Of a stretch of DNA of 64,000 nucleotides, positions 10,691-22,445 are shown piece after piece. A model generated the notes under the pieces. That model was not told the origin of the DNA, did no database searches, and worked only from the letters and a program-made list of their open reading frames with translations. The DNA lies in assembly GCA_950295325.1 (NCBI GenBank), contig OX485803.1, positions 49,493,554 to 49,557,553 on the forward strand, read 5' to 3'. Position numbers and translations under genes: made by a program. Numbering within the stretch: the stretch's first letter is position 1; each line of letters begins with the position of its first letter. Source of the stretch: Polytrichum commune (taxonomy: Eukaryota > Streptophyta > Polytrichopsida > Polytrichales > Polytrichaceae).

Positions 10691-13199
10691 CATTGTGTCA
10701 TCCAATATTGAATACTTATCCCATAAAGTCTAGTGACACTACCATACAAGTACAAATGTTGTATATTTTCAAGAGGTCCTTCATACATGTAAATAATAAT
10801 GAGTACAATTTGTGTAGCATATATATACGTAGTACGGCAAAATCCAAATTAATACCCCTATTGTGCACTCACATATACTCATACGTGCTATGAAAGGTGC
10901 ACCCCCCGGGGTTGTCATTGATTCAAAGCATCTTTGATTACCAGGGGTAAGCTTTTTTCTATTCTTGTTTGATTTATGTATGGGAGATAACGTGGTACAA
11001 CTATAATGTATTGGTATAGTTTGTCAAGGCAATTTCTTGTGTAGATCCTATTTTGCTTCTTGGGGGTAAGTATGCATTATTTGTGTTGGTGAGCCATTGG
11101 ACTTCTAGTTTCATTTGTTGTATGAGGAAGGATGTCTCTTTTGTGTTCACATGGATTTCTAATTCTCTTTCGAGTAGGAATAGGGGTTTGGTTGTGAGTG
11201 ATCTAGCACATTCTTGATAGGTAAGTTTCGGGAGATTGAGAGACTTGACATATTCTAAAACCTAAAGAGTCAAAAAGTGGTTGTGAGCTTCACTTTTTCA
11301 AAGATATTATTCTCAAGGCCATGATTGTTTACTTTTGTCGCACTTGGAACTAGAAAATTTCTACACCATCTTGAAAAAAAAACATTGAAATTATTTATTA
11401 AATTTTTGGTGGTCCTTAAAGCGGTTGGGATTTTTAACTTTTCCTGTTACAAGATATTGTAGAAAATTTTAGTGAAACGAATATTTGTGGCTATTATGAC
11501 CAAGTTATAAAATGCATAGTTCTCGCAAATCTAATCAAAGTGCAAGTGATTGTGATTTATCTTGGAGTGTTTGTTTTCTTTCAAAGGAAAATGCTTCTAA
11601 ATTGATTTTTTGGAGATCAAAGACTATAATGATTCTTTTTCAACTACAAGTCTATATAGACGTGGCTCAAAATTCACTTTTTCTCATTTTTTTACCACAT
11701 ATCAACTACAAATAAGGTCTCTTATTTATATTTTATGATACATCTTTGGTTTAAGTTGGAACCTTGATGCAAATACTTGTTGCATTGACTCTCTATGGAT
11801 GTAGTACGAGATGCTCTTTTCTATGAAGAGATGGAATCCATGGTCCCCATCAATTCCTTTTCAATTTCAAGAATTCTATCCATGTCGACCCACAACTATG
11901 ATAGGAGAAAGTTTACTTAGTATTCACTTTCACCTTTTATCATTCAAGTTTAGAGTGAGAAGGGGAAGACATAGTGCTCCAATAATTGCAATTTGGATCT
12001 TGTATATCCAATCTAGTAAGCAATTGCACCTTGTGATAGCCAATATGATGGCCTCACCTCAAAGATTCCATCCAAGATGTTGTGGGTCTTTGGTGCTTTA
12101 GTGCATTGAATATATTCTACCTTCAAGACACCCCATTAATATTGTGCATCACTAAAATTGTAGGACAAAATGGTGTACGTTTTTCTTGTCAAACCTTGTA
12201 TAAAAGATAATAACATATCAACTACATACAACAATTAATTGGTTGAATCAATATCATCCCAAGAGTGAAAAGTTTGTCAATTCGTAATCAATGACCCAAG
12301 AGAACCATGTGTCAAAATATAGAGTATACTCTTCAAGGGTTATGCAAGATTGGAGTTATATTGGATCTACGTAAGGTGTCAATCTTCTCACCCATGAACT
12401 TAAGGCCATTGTTTTACACCAAGAGTGGCACAAGGGGACACCTGAATTTTGAAAGCTGTGATTGGTAGAGAAACATGTTGGTATATTATCATTTAATGAA
12501 ACCTCCTTTTATTTTATGGGTTCAAGTTAGATTTACACGAGGCCAAGGACCATGCCGTTCTTTGTGAATGACTCTACCATATTGTTTATATTTTTCAATT
12601 AGGCTTATAGCCAACCCTCCCCAGTGGTGAGCGGTTTCCCCATTGAATTGCTCTATTCATGAAAACTATACAACTATCCATGAAATTTCTCTATACAATT
12701 GGTCATGACTCATAGTCTTAAATTTACATCAAAATAGGTCATAAGTCTTCACGAGATGGACATATCTACAAAATATCCATGCAAGCTAATGTCATCCTCA
12801 TTTTATGAAAGAATTGTCTGATTTTTCTTTAAATAATGTTTACATGAAGCTCATAACCTTACGTAGAAGGTCTAGTAGTATGTATGTGATCTTTGACTTT
12901 TCGTCAATAATTTTGCTTGATTAATATTTCAAAAATCAAGCTTACAAATCCAAGTTTATAACTAATCTTGAGATTACCTAAAACCCTAGGGATGCTAACT
13001 TAGGGTTAAAGTTAACTTAAAGGGTTAGGTTAGGTGTTGAAGCAAGCGCTTCTATTGAATATGTTCTCCATATTGTCTACATTAGTATGTGCAATTCGGG
13101 TGCCTTTTTACTCATGCAAATTACCCTGAGTCAAAATCAAAATTCCAAAAGCTTATAACTTTGCTTATACATTTACATAACAACCACAGTTGAATTTTT
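10691..13199. other. Intergenic sequence, no gene seen
   Basis: AT-rich DNA. A motif near 10,893 (AAAGGTGCACCCCCCGGGG) resembles AAAGGTGCGCCCCCCAGGG at 1219, just inside the left repeat arm. The short frames (67 and 96 codons at 11.5-12.1 kb) have no recognisable domain. Confidence 0.5.
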
Positions 13200-16100
13200 T
13201 TTAAAAATTTCCTAGTTTATTACAATGATAATAAATATTCCAAATAGTGTGGAATCTCAATAGATTAGCATGAGGCAACCTAATTGCACATATCTGTGTA
13301 GAACAAGCAAGAAAGGTGTCAACCAGAGGAACGAGGACCGCTTCTGCTATCTTCAAGATCGACTCCCTGTGTTCCCATTGGCTGCCTCCCATTCATCCCC
13401 AGTTAATAAACAACCCCCTGCTTTGACACCACTTTGACTCATCTGTCACCGGCGAAGAGCGAGTCAAGAGATCAAGACACTTAAAACAGCCGAGATGAGA
13501 TTCATTCGGAGCCGGTCGCCGAATCCCTTCCCTTCCCATCCCATCCCATCCCATCCGGTTACCTGGAATTTCTGCAGGACGGACTGACACGCAAGGATTC
13601 CCTCGATTTCATCTCTCTGGAGTCTGATGAAACGTGGTGTAGCCATCGCAGCCCTGCCTGCAAGTTTGGATTCATCCACATGACTGGGGTATGTAACGGG
13701 TTAAGTAACAAGCACTGAACGGGGGAACCGACCGCTAGTTACAGATGAACCGATTGAGTTTGAAAAATGACCGGTTCAAATTCAAGACTCTAGGAAAATT
13801 ACCGGTCATTTTAGAGGAATTTATAAAATATATCTCGAATCAATGAAGGAAAAACCGAAAGATGTCAACATGTAACCGGTTGGGCTTGGAAACAGCACTA
13901 GGATCTCGACCGATTATGCCCAAAAATCTCCCCGGACACTGATAACAAGTGATAACTTAGTAATTCGGAAGCGGTGAGTCTGGTCTAAAAAAAGGTCGAC
14001 CGGGCAGAGAGAGAGACTGGTCGCTGGGTAGGCTGTGTGATCTGATGGCACGCGGTGGGTGGAGCGCGGGTCGATGGGTAAGGAAAAGTGACCGTTGTCA
14101 GATTCTGTGGCAGACGAGAACTCACCCTGTAACCTCACTCATCGCATCAGAGCTGCACTCCAGACTTGATAGATTACTGTAACTGTGCCTGCCTTTCCCC
14201 GGCTGGCTGGCCGGCCGGATGCAGCTTAGTACTTTAGTCTCTTTCTCTTCTCTTCGGTGCCAAGTTCTAAGGTCGCAGCAGGGGTGGTAATCTTAGAAGA
14301 TGCCGACCACCACCACATGGATCCTGCTGGTCTGTCTTGCACAAGGTGGTGGTAGCTGCTGGCTGTGTGAGGAAGGTGAAGTAGTTGTTGTACTTCTGCA
14401 GTTCTGCCAAGCAGCAAGTGGCAGGCGGGGGAGGCGGGTTGTGGTAGGTGGCAGCAGTTGAGATGCGGTGGGTGGATGGTGGAGGAGGTGCGAGGAAGCT
14501 GCGGGCGACAAAGCGATTCTGTAGGGGCGAAGCTGCTCCGAAACGGAGTGATTCCATCCCATGTACCTTGGTATAAATTATGGCGGCTGTCATCACTGAT
14601 CCTATCTTTACCTTAACCCCGCCTACCCCCAGATCCCTGCCTGCAGCACAGCTTCGTCACCTAACCTTGCCCTTGGGGTTAGTGGGGTTGCAACTAGTGT
14701 TTAGTGATTTCGCAGGTGGAGATGGATTTGCAGCTTGCTGGCACGTCGTACACTCTCTCCGTTTCCCTTCCAAGACTGTCTGTGATGACCATCTTCTCAT
14801 GGTGATGGTGACGATGATGATGCATGTGGAGCAATGATCTTGGGAGGGAATCGGAGAAAGTGCATCATGTGCGGCAGGCTAATTGCAGCAGTAGCAGCAG
14901 CAGGAGACACACAGACAGACATATCATAGGGACCGCATGCTCCATTAGCAGGAGATGATGCTTCCTTTGGTGATACAGCTTAACCCCGTCACGAATCTCT
15001 GACTCACTCACACGGTTGATCGACGGACCGACCGAGCGACCGAGCGACACTAATTTTATCGTGTCGTGACCTAATGTTTCATGCTTCAACTCGTTGTTCG
15101 TGTGTGGGTGGGAGTGTGGGGTTGTGGTCCCTGCTAACTAAATATCAGTCTGGTGATGATCAGTCACTAAACACGTAGCGTTGTTTTCAAGTATTCATTG
15201 TGTTTGTTCAAAGAGTCTGTGGCAGATGATGTGATCCTGTGAACCTTGGGTTTGCCGAGCTTGCGTGCGGTTCTGTGCTCTGCAAATTGGAGGCTTCAGA
15301 AGACAACATTCTCCTGTGAATGAGAAAGGGTTGATGTTTGGCACCGAACATCCCACCGAAGAAGAAGAAGAAGAAGAGGTTTGTGCACTTGGCTTGGGCT
15401 TGGCTTCCTCCTTAGGACTGCCAAGTGCTTGTATGCGACTGTAAAACCTGCACACGATTCCCATACATACAAACTTATCCTAATTTTGACTTGGATGATG
15501 ATGATGTTGTAGCTGCGTATCAGATTTGGAACAGCCGATGTGCTTCCAAATGGTGGGGAGGAAGCGGTCAGCAGCAAGCTTAAACCTCGCTACAATAAAT
15601 TTGAGCATTTTAGTGACCGCCCGTGAAGTCTAAATTTGGTCAATACTGTTTTTTGTGCTTCAATCAGTCTTTAGAGTTTTGAAGCAATTTCACCGAATGC
15701 ATTGTCAGTCGTACTGCTGGAATATTAGGCCTGCTGTCTTCTCCCTCTCCCGATCCTACCCTTGAGGCTCTATCCATACATAGATACACACATGTACACA
15801 CCAACTTACAAAGCTCTAACTGTTTCATCTTCAGCGGACTGAGCAGACTGGTGGGCACCTTCTTCTTGGCACGTATGACAGAAACGAAATGGGAAAAGAA
15901 AAAAAAAAACATCATAAACCACTCAGCTTCCTGGAACGAACTTGCCATCAGTTAGTAAACGTACCCAATGGAGATCAATTGCCTGCCATTCTGTATAGTA
16001 CTACTCTATGATATGATCTTTCATGGAGATCATATATAGAGAAGTACTGTACCTGTCTGTTGAAAGAAAGGAAAAATCTTCTTGAACAAACAAAGACTTC

Positions 16101-16640
16101 CAGCCAGCCGGGTTGTAAATCTCTACAATCACCATGCGATCTCTTTACTCAAATTTAGGGAGGCACTGTAATATCCATCACAGCTTCGGAGGGTACTGTC
16201 TCAGACACATCGCAATGACCCTTTCTTTCGTTTCTGGGTGTCCCATTGGTCGATATCCCTTGGCCTGCATGCGAATGATTTTTGGCGACATTGTGTGGGG
16301 ATTGCTCTCTTGCTGCAGAGACTTTGTCTAAAATATCTCTTGAGTAGCATCCAGAGTGGTATTTCTTACCCATCTTGGATATCTTTACTAAGATAGAATG
16401 GTTTATTAATTGTTTACTTTCTGTGCACCTTAACTCATGACGGTTTTAATGATTTTCTGGGAGCCCTGCCACCTTGTGATGCTACTTTGCATCACCCCAT
16501 AGCTCCACTGATTTGATGCGCATGCGATGAATCGTTCAATGCCTGTGTGCTCCAAGTTTCATGTGAAGGTTGTGCACAGATGGAACTGAGTGGTGGAGAG
16601 TGGGCATAAATTTGCAATCGAGCTCAGTGCAGGTGATTTC
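13200..16640. other. GC-richer island of unknown nature
   Basis: Base composition rises clearly compared with the neighbours: CpG-containing stretches at 13,440-14,260, GGCTGGCTGGCCGGCCGG near 14,200, GA- and CT-rich tracts, and GCAGCAGTAGCAGCAGCAGG near 14,885. The many short overlapping frames (60-110 codons) are Pro/Ser/His-rich and mutually exclusive, and none shows a known domain. It could be a promoter, a long UTR, a non-coding transcript or a recently inserted, less decayed segment. The ATG at 14,580 opens 85 codons but is not convincing. Confidence 0.35.
13700..13935 (+). repeat. Copy of a dispersed repeat shared with 44.5-45.1 kb
   Basis: Blocks shared in the same order with 44,499-45,065 include TGAACGGGGGAAC, a GAACCGRTTGAGTTTGA-type unit, a stretch around TAGAGGAATT...ATACCTC, AAAACCGAAAG, CATGTAACC and ACCGATYATGCC. 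The 44.5 kb copy has the middle unit expanded into a tandem array; this copy has about one unit. It is probably a non-autonomous element, but no termini were identified. Confidence 0.6.
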
Positions 16641-18943
16641 CTGTTGCAATCTATACTCTACAGAGATGATTGAATTAAGAGGTTTGAGTGGTTGGATTTT
16701 AGCCAGTAGTCACACTGGACGTATTCAAGACGATTGACAGCAGAAAGAAAGAAAGACATACAAGTTTCTAAGTAGATTAGGTGTGTCGATTTGAAGTTTC
16801 TGCACAAACGAATGCTAAAACCTGGTATTGAACAAAATATTGTGGGATGCATGGAAAGTCTAATGAATTGTAGAAAAATCCGAAGGCCCTTTGAAGGTCA
16901 TAGATTTAATTCTCCACAAACTGAGTAGAGAGATAGTCAATGCATGCTTTTGTGTTGTTGAGGCAGATTCAGTATTAATGCAAGTGATGGTGCTTTTTAG
17001 GATACCATCTGACATTCACACTGTGTAGGTACATCCCAAACCCAGTACCTTTTGGTTTTTAAATGCTGTCATTTTGGTAACAGTTTAGGTCGGTCACTCC
17101 TCGTTGGATTAGCTGGTCAGTTCCTTGCAAGGGGGTAAGAAGTCTTAGTACTCCTGTAACATTTTCAAGTCTAGAGTTCTACATAAGGTGTAAACCACCT
17201 CTCTCTGTGAGCTACTGGAGAGGCTGAAGGGAGCGTTTTACACACAACTACTGGAGTGGTTGTGGTTGTATATCGGACCCACTTTTCACCAAGATTAATT
17301 TTTCTTTTTCGTTCATACACAAGGGGTAGTTGTAGCTGAAGAGTGGATGTGACCTCAATTATTGTCTCTTTTATCAAGGTGCAATCCCTGCAATGGAGAC
17401 AACCAATCAATGGATTCAAGTGGAAAGTTTATCTATGAACAATGGCCTCCTACAAATCTTCTCCCATGCTCTTTGGCCTTGAAGGTATCTTCCGTTGCCA
17501 CGTAGTAACCACAAACAAAATAGATCCAAGGAAAGTAAATTACAACCAATGCAACTACTCCCAACTACACCTTATATCATAGTTGGGCAAGTAAATTAGA
17601 GTGGTTATACTTATGGGTGTTATCAATGCATCTTACCCCTTCTTATCCATCAAAAATAGAGCCAAAGAAATGAACTACAGCCATCAACCACTGTTTCCGG
17701 TGGTTGATCCCTTGAGCCACACAACCCAACATCAGGAAAGTGTAGATGATTTGTGTCATGCTCCTCACCTCTTCTCTTCTTTCTAGAGCTGCCCCATGCC
17801 TTATCTTTAGGAGTGAAGAGTTCGCTTAATCAGATCTTCGTAGCTCTGTTGAGTTCCTTATATGGTGTTCCATTACATCAATTAACCTAGTCCCGCTTAC
17901 AGTGACCCTTATATTAGAAGTTTTCGACAACCGTGCATTCCGGTTGAACCTCCATTAGAGCTGTAATCCATGAAGCTTTAATCTAGCTCTGTCGATCTGG
18001 AATATGGTCAGAATCTGCATATAAGCTTACTGTACTTCGGTGAATATTCTGCATCGTCCTTTCAGGTACGTATATATCCCTTCGATACACTTTGATACAT
18101 GCAGAACATTATTCCAGGTTTGCAAAACCTGTTTTTTTTAGCGAAGTGTCTGGGTGTCTTCTTCCGTTTCTTAAGTATGACGTTGGGTTGGGGTTGAATC
18201 TGGCACTTTTCAATGAGTTGGGTGGGCATTAGCAATTTTGTGGTCCCTTTGTGGTCAACTTGTAGGAAACTAAGGTTATGTGGCCCTATTGTGGGCACTT
18301 CCAACTCCACGGACAATTTGGGTCATTGGATTGGATTGGAAATCACCACATGAGGTTAGCACTTGCAAATCACATTTATGTTGTCATTTCGAGTTTCATA
18401 ATGAAAATGAAGCTTATATGGAGATTATGTGACCATAATTATAAGTAGTGCTCACATGGAGACTAGAATGGTTTCTATATTTTGAGCACATTGTCTAATC
18501 TCATTGTCGGAACATGCTTCTTTTTGGTGCCTCTTCTTAACTAGGGGCCTTGGCATATACCACTCAAATATACATTCCCTCTAAGGATTCTGACCACAGG
18601 AACCTTAGCAGGAAATTTATATTGGATGCTAAATGTAGTGCATTGAATGATCATCCTGCTCCAATGTGGACTAGACTTAAATGGACATTGATATTGTTGG
18701 TTTGTTTATCTCCACCAATCTGCTCCTAAACATGTCAGTATATGTTGGTGGGAAAATCCAAATGAAGAACATAAGAGGTGAAATTGCCATCTTTGGAGTA
18801 AAGGCGAAAATCTTTTGAATTGTGGAAGTGCCACTAGTAGGTCTCCTCAAACTGTTTAACTACAAGCGTGTGCTTGCACTTCAGAGTTGAATAGTACCCA
18901 TCTGCTTGAAACCATTTAAGGCATGGCAGGCGTTATTTGGTTG
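16641..18943. other. Intergenic sequence, no gene seen
   Basis: Short frames only (at most 84 codons), without domains. Pieces near 18,240-18,600 weakly resemble the repeat family that forms the hairpin at 18.9-19.9 kb. Confidence 0.45.
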
Positions 18944-19872
18944 CTTTTCTTAATCGAACCCCTACATTTGATTGGTGTGTGGTTCAGTGAGGTTCAATGA
19001 ACAAAACCATGAAGGCACATGTTTAAAAGATATTGGACTATGTCTTTTCAATAGTGAACACAATTGGGAGGACCTATGTATTCAATTAAGAAATCAACAA
19101 ACATGTAAAATTGATAACTGCAACTAAATCAGGGGAGGTCCAATTTACAACTCAATTTTTGCTGATGCTTCATTGTAGATTTGCTAATGCAACACAAGTT
19201 TCATTGTGTGAATCTAATCGGTAGAAGTTGGAGAACACGATAAACGCAATGAATGACACCTATATACCTTGAGGATGCTGTTTGTTTTGAGGACCACCCA
19301 CCTTACAACTTCAGGAGGCTTGCAACTGATTTGGGGCTCATTTGCTGAATGTGCACAACATTTTACGACACTCAATTCTGAATTAACTACTGATCTTGCA
19401 ACAATATGCGCCTTCATAGTTCAAAGAATCTTTGATCACATTTTAACAGGAATTTAGGTAGAAGCATCAAGCTTACAGAATGCCTCATCTCTACTAAAGA
19501 CAACCACGTAGTTACAATTCACTGTGTAAGGTATGCGGGTGTTACTCACTTCGTTTTCCATGTTCTCCAACTTTCCATGTTCTAGATTTACACAACGAAA
19601 CTTCTGTTGCATTAGCAAATTTACAATGAAGCATCAGCAGAAATCGGACCTCCCCTGATTTCGTTATGGTTATCGGAAGTGCATGTCTGTTGATTCCTTA
19701 CTTGAATACATATGTGCTCCCAATTGTGTACACTATTGAGTGTGGAGTAGTTAGTAAATGTGAAGATGTAGTCCAATCTCTTCTAAACATGTGTCTTTAT
19801 GGTGATTATATTTCAATCCTCACCTAACCACACACCGATCAAATATAGGTCTCTGATTAAGAAAAGTAACCG
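18944..19872. repeat. Long inverted repeat able to form a ~300 bp hairpin
   Basis: The left arm (about 18,944-19,270) pairs with the right arm (about 19,524-19,872). Shared blocks are TTGCTTTTCTTAATC, AACACAATTGGGAG, ATCAGGGGAGGTCC, TGCTGATGCTTCATTGTA, TTTGCTAATGCAACA and GTTGGAGAACA. Arms are about 75-85% alike by eye, and the loop is about 250 bp. A third diverged member sits at about 20,480-20,690. If transcribed, the hairpin could feed small-RNA production. Alternatively it is just two inverted copies of a repeat. Confidence 0.7.
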
Positions 19873-21961
19873 AATAACACACGCATACCTTAGACAAATC
19901 AAGTTCAGGATTGGCATCAAGTCTTGATTGCTTACACTATGGCAATGAGCATGAATGTTAATTATCACTGCATTCTGCAAGTGAATTCTGTTGAGTGGAA
20001 ATGATTCCATTGCATATCAAATTAGCCAATCTGATCCTCCTTGAAATGATCAGAGATGCATTTGTGCAAGAAATCAGCACTGGTTTTCCATGAACTCAAT
20101 CCCATCTAAATGCACCATTGGATCAAACAAAGGGCTGCAAATTTTAATCTTTAACTTCTACATTTTATAGCTGCAAGAGGAGTCTTAAAGGATGATATGT
20201 GCGTTTAGTGAGTGTTGAATGAATCCTTGTAGACATGTTGAGCAATATGGCGCTGAAAATATATTGAACCCTGAAAGGTTATCTACACAACGACATCGAC
20301 TCGACATGAAAAGCTGGCCATTTGCATACCCTATTGCCAAAGTACATATAAGGTAGCCAAAGTATATTGTGTTATTTGGATACTTTTCTCTCTGCACCCA
20401 CTCCTTTGTGGGATATGAAACATATAATTAGTGTGAGATAATCAGCAAATCCAAATCGTGTCTGTAGCCATTTGCCTCATAATGTTTGGAGCTCATATGT
20501 CTATCATTCATTATCAAAGTGAAGACACTTGTCATACAGGTCTCCCCAATTAGAATAGTTACCATAATTTCAGCACATAGTCCTATATCTTTTGAACACA
20601 TGTCTTTTCGGTGTCCATTCTTAGATCCACACCTAATCACTTACCATTCAAATATAGGTATCCAGATTATTGCTATGTTGGATACAGCCACGTCTACCTG
20701 ACTTTGAAAGCTAGGCACATTATTTGAACTTAATTGGACGGCGCGGTGAGCACCGCATGTCTGATTCCTTTGACAACCTTCCAAAAACATCATTTCTTGC
20801 TGAAGCGCATGTGACAATTGAAACTTTAGAGCCTTTTATCTCCTCCCACACTATCTGAATCTTAACCCATACAATCCTATGCGCAACGAAATGTCAGCAG
20901 TAATTCTCTGTGTGCGCAAGGTTTAGAGTGTGCAAGACTGTTTCCATCTGAAGCTAAAACAGTTTGACATGAAATTTGTTTTACTTAATTATGAATGGGT
21001 AAGAAGGATTTGAGTGACACAAGATCCATATGTAGTAGGTTGAGAAATGGCTGGCACTCCACCCTAAAGATGTCCTCTAATTCCATCTACAAGTTGTAGA
21101 TCATCATTCAAGCATCAAGATTAGTGAAGGGTTATTCGCTTGAAACAACTTAGTTGAGCCTTTACAGTTGCAAGTTTAACCAGTTATTGCAAGATCAGAG
21201 GGGGCCATTTGCCCTAATTCATGGTATACACTCTAATGACACAACACAAAATCCCTAGTGTGTGAAAATCTAGTCGAATGACATGTACAATGTGACCTCT
21301 TATCTCTCTAGAGAATTTCTCCTGTAGATGGTTTTTGATGGTTAATCCTCAAAAGGTTTCTGTCAGCATAAGATGCAAATGTGTGATGATGGATGATGTT
21401 TGACTGCTTCACAGGCCGCAAAATCACGGTTTCCATGTGATCAAATAGCGTCAAAATCATTAACTGGAAGTCCTATGTTGCTTCACATTTATTCCGTACC
21501 AAATTACAAGTCAATTGTCCAGTTGTCCAAGGCAAATTTGTTCGCTCCACCGACAGATGTAGAACCAACTTCTGTACACAATCTAACATATCCACCTCTT
21601 GACTTCCCCCTTGGAAACGCGTCATCCATTGACCACATATAGTTCAACTGTGATGATTTGGAAACATTTACAAAAGAAGAAATCGGCAATTAGTTAACCT
21701 AGAATTCTAGTTCACTTCCTCAGTGGCCCTAGAGTTAGGATATGTTACCTACCGTATCTTCCAAGATGTGCGAGCTTCACAATTTGTTGGACACAGTTAC
21801 ATTGAGAGTGAGGTGGTTGTGAGGAGTGGTAATTTAAAATCCCAAGTCAATATGTAATACCTGGATTCTCCTTTTCAGCCCAACTATAAGCGTGCCTTGA
21901 GCACAATGCTATGCAACCTACTCGAGCCGCCAGTCACCAGGGGTGGTTGAAATTTGAAGTA
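19873..21961. other. Intergenic sequence, includes a diverged third repeat copy
   Basis: The inverse complement of 20,480-20,690 resembles the arms of the preceding hairpin (ACACATGTY...AAAAGAYAT, followed by GGACTAYRT). The 80-codon frame at 21,400 has no recognisable domain. No other features. Confidence 0.45.
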
Positions 21962-22445
21962 CACTCTAAACTCCGTAGTATCACACCTGTGGCAACCAAA
22001 GTGCACGTGATATTACAGATTTTTTAAGTGTTAAGATGGATGCGTGATAATATAGAATTAGTGTAGCATGTGACACTATGGAATAACACAAAGGAGATGT
22101 GAGGATAATTTGAATTCATTCTCCCGTCACCTACGCTAGTGTGGTCCACTCCACTTGGCCTTCCTGGGCGATGTGGTGGACACATGCACCAACATGCAAC
22201 AAGGGGCACAAGAAGAAGAAGAATAAGAATAAGAAGGTGAGACTCCACATGTTGACACATGGCGCAATGCGAGGGTGTGGGTTGACTTCTTTGGTGGTTT
22301 GTGTTAATAACAACTTTCATGATATAAGGGAGAGAAATGTGACAATAAGGAGTGAGATTTGAACTACAAACATTTGTTCTCTAGGGTTTCAGGATATTAG
22401 AGAGTGTGTGACATTATGGAGGTTGATATTACGGAGTTTAGGGTG
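21962..22445. mobile_element. Non-autonomous TIR element, copy 1 of 2
   Basis: A 484-bp element with terminal inverted repeats CACTCTAAACTCCGTAGTAT (left) and CACCCTAAACTCCGTAATAT (right, inverted). The interior has an AAGAAGAATAAG-type purine tract (about 22,210-22,236) and is shared in order with the copy at 41,347-41,812. There is no transposase frame. No clear target duplication was found, so the superfamily is open. Confidence 0.75.

Noticed and set aside
14267-14596. 109-codon and overlapping frames in the GC island
   Set aside because: Low-complexity Pro/His/Thr readings in several frames at once and no conserved motif.
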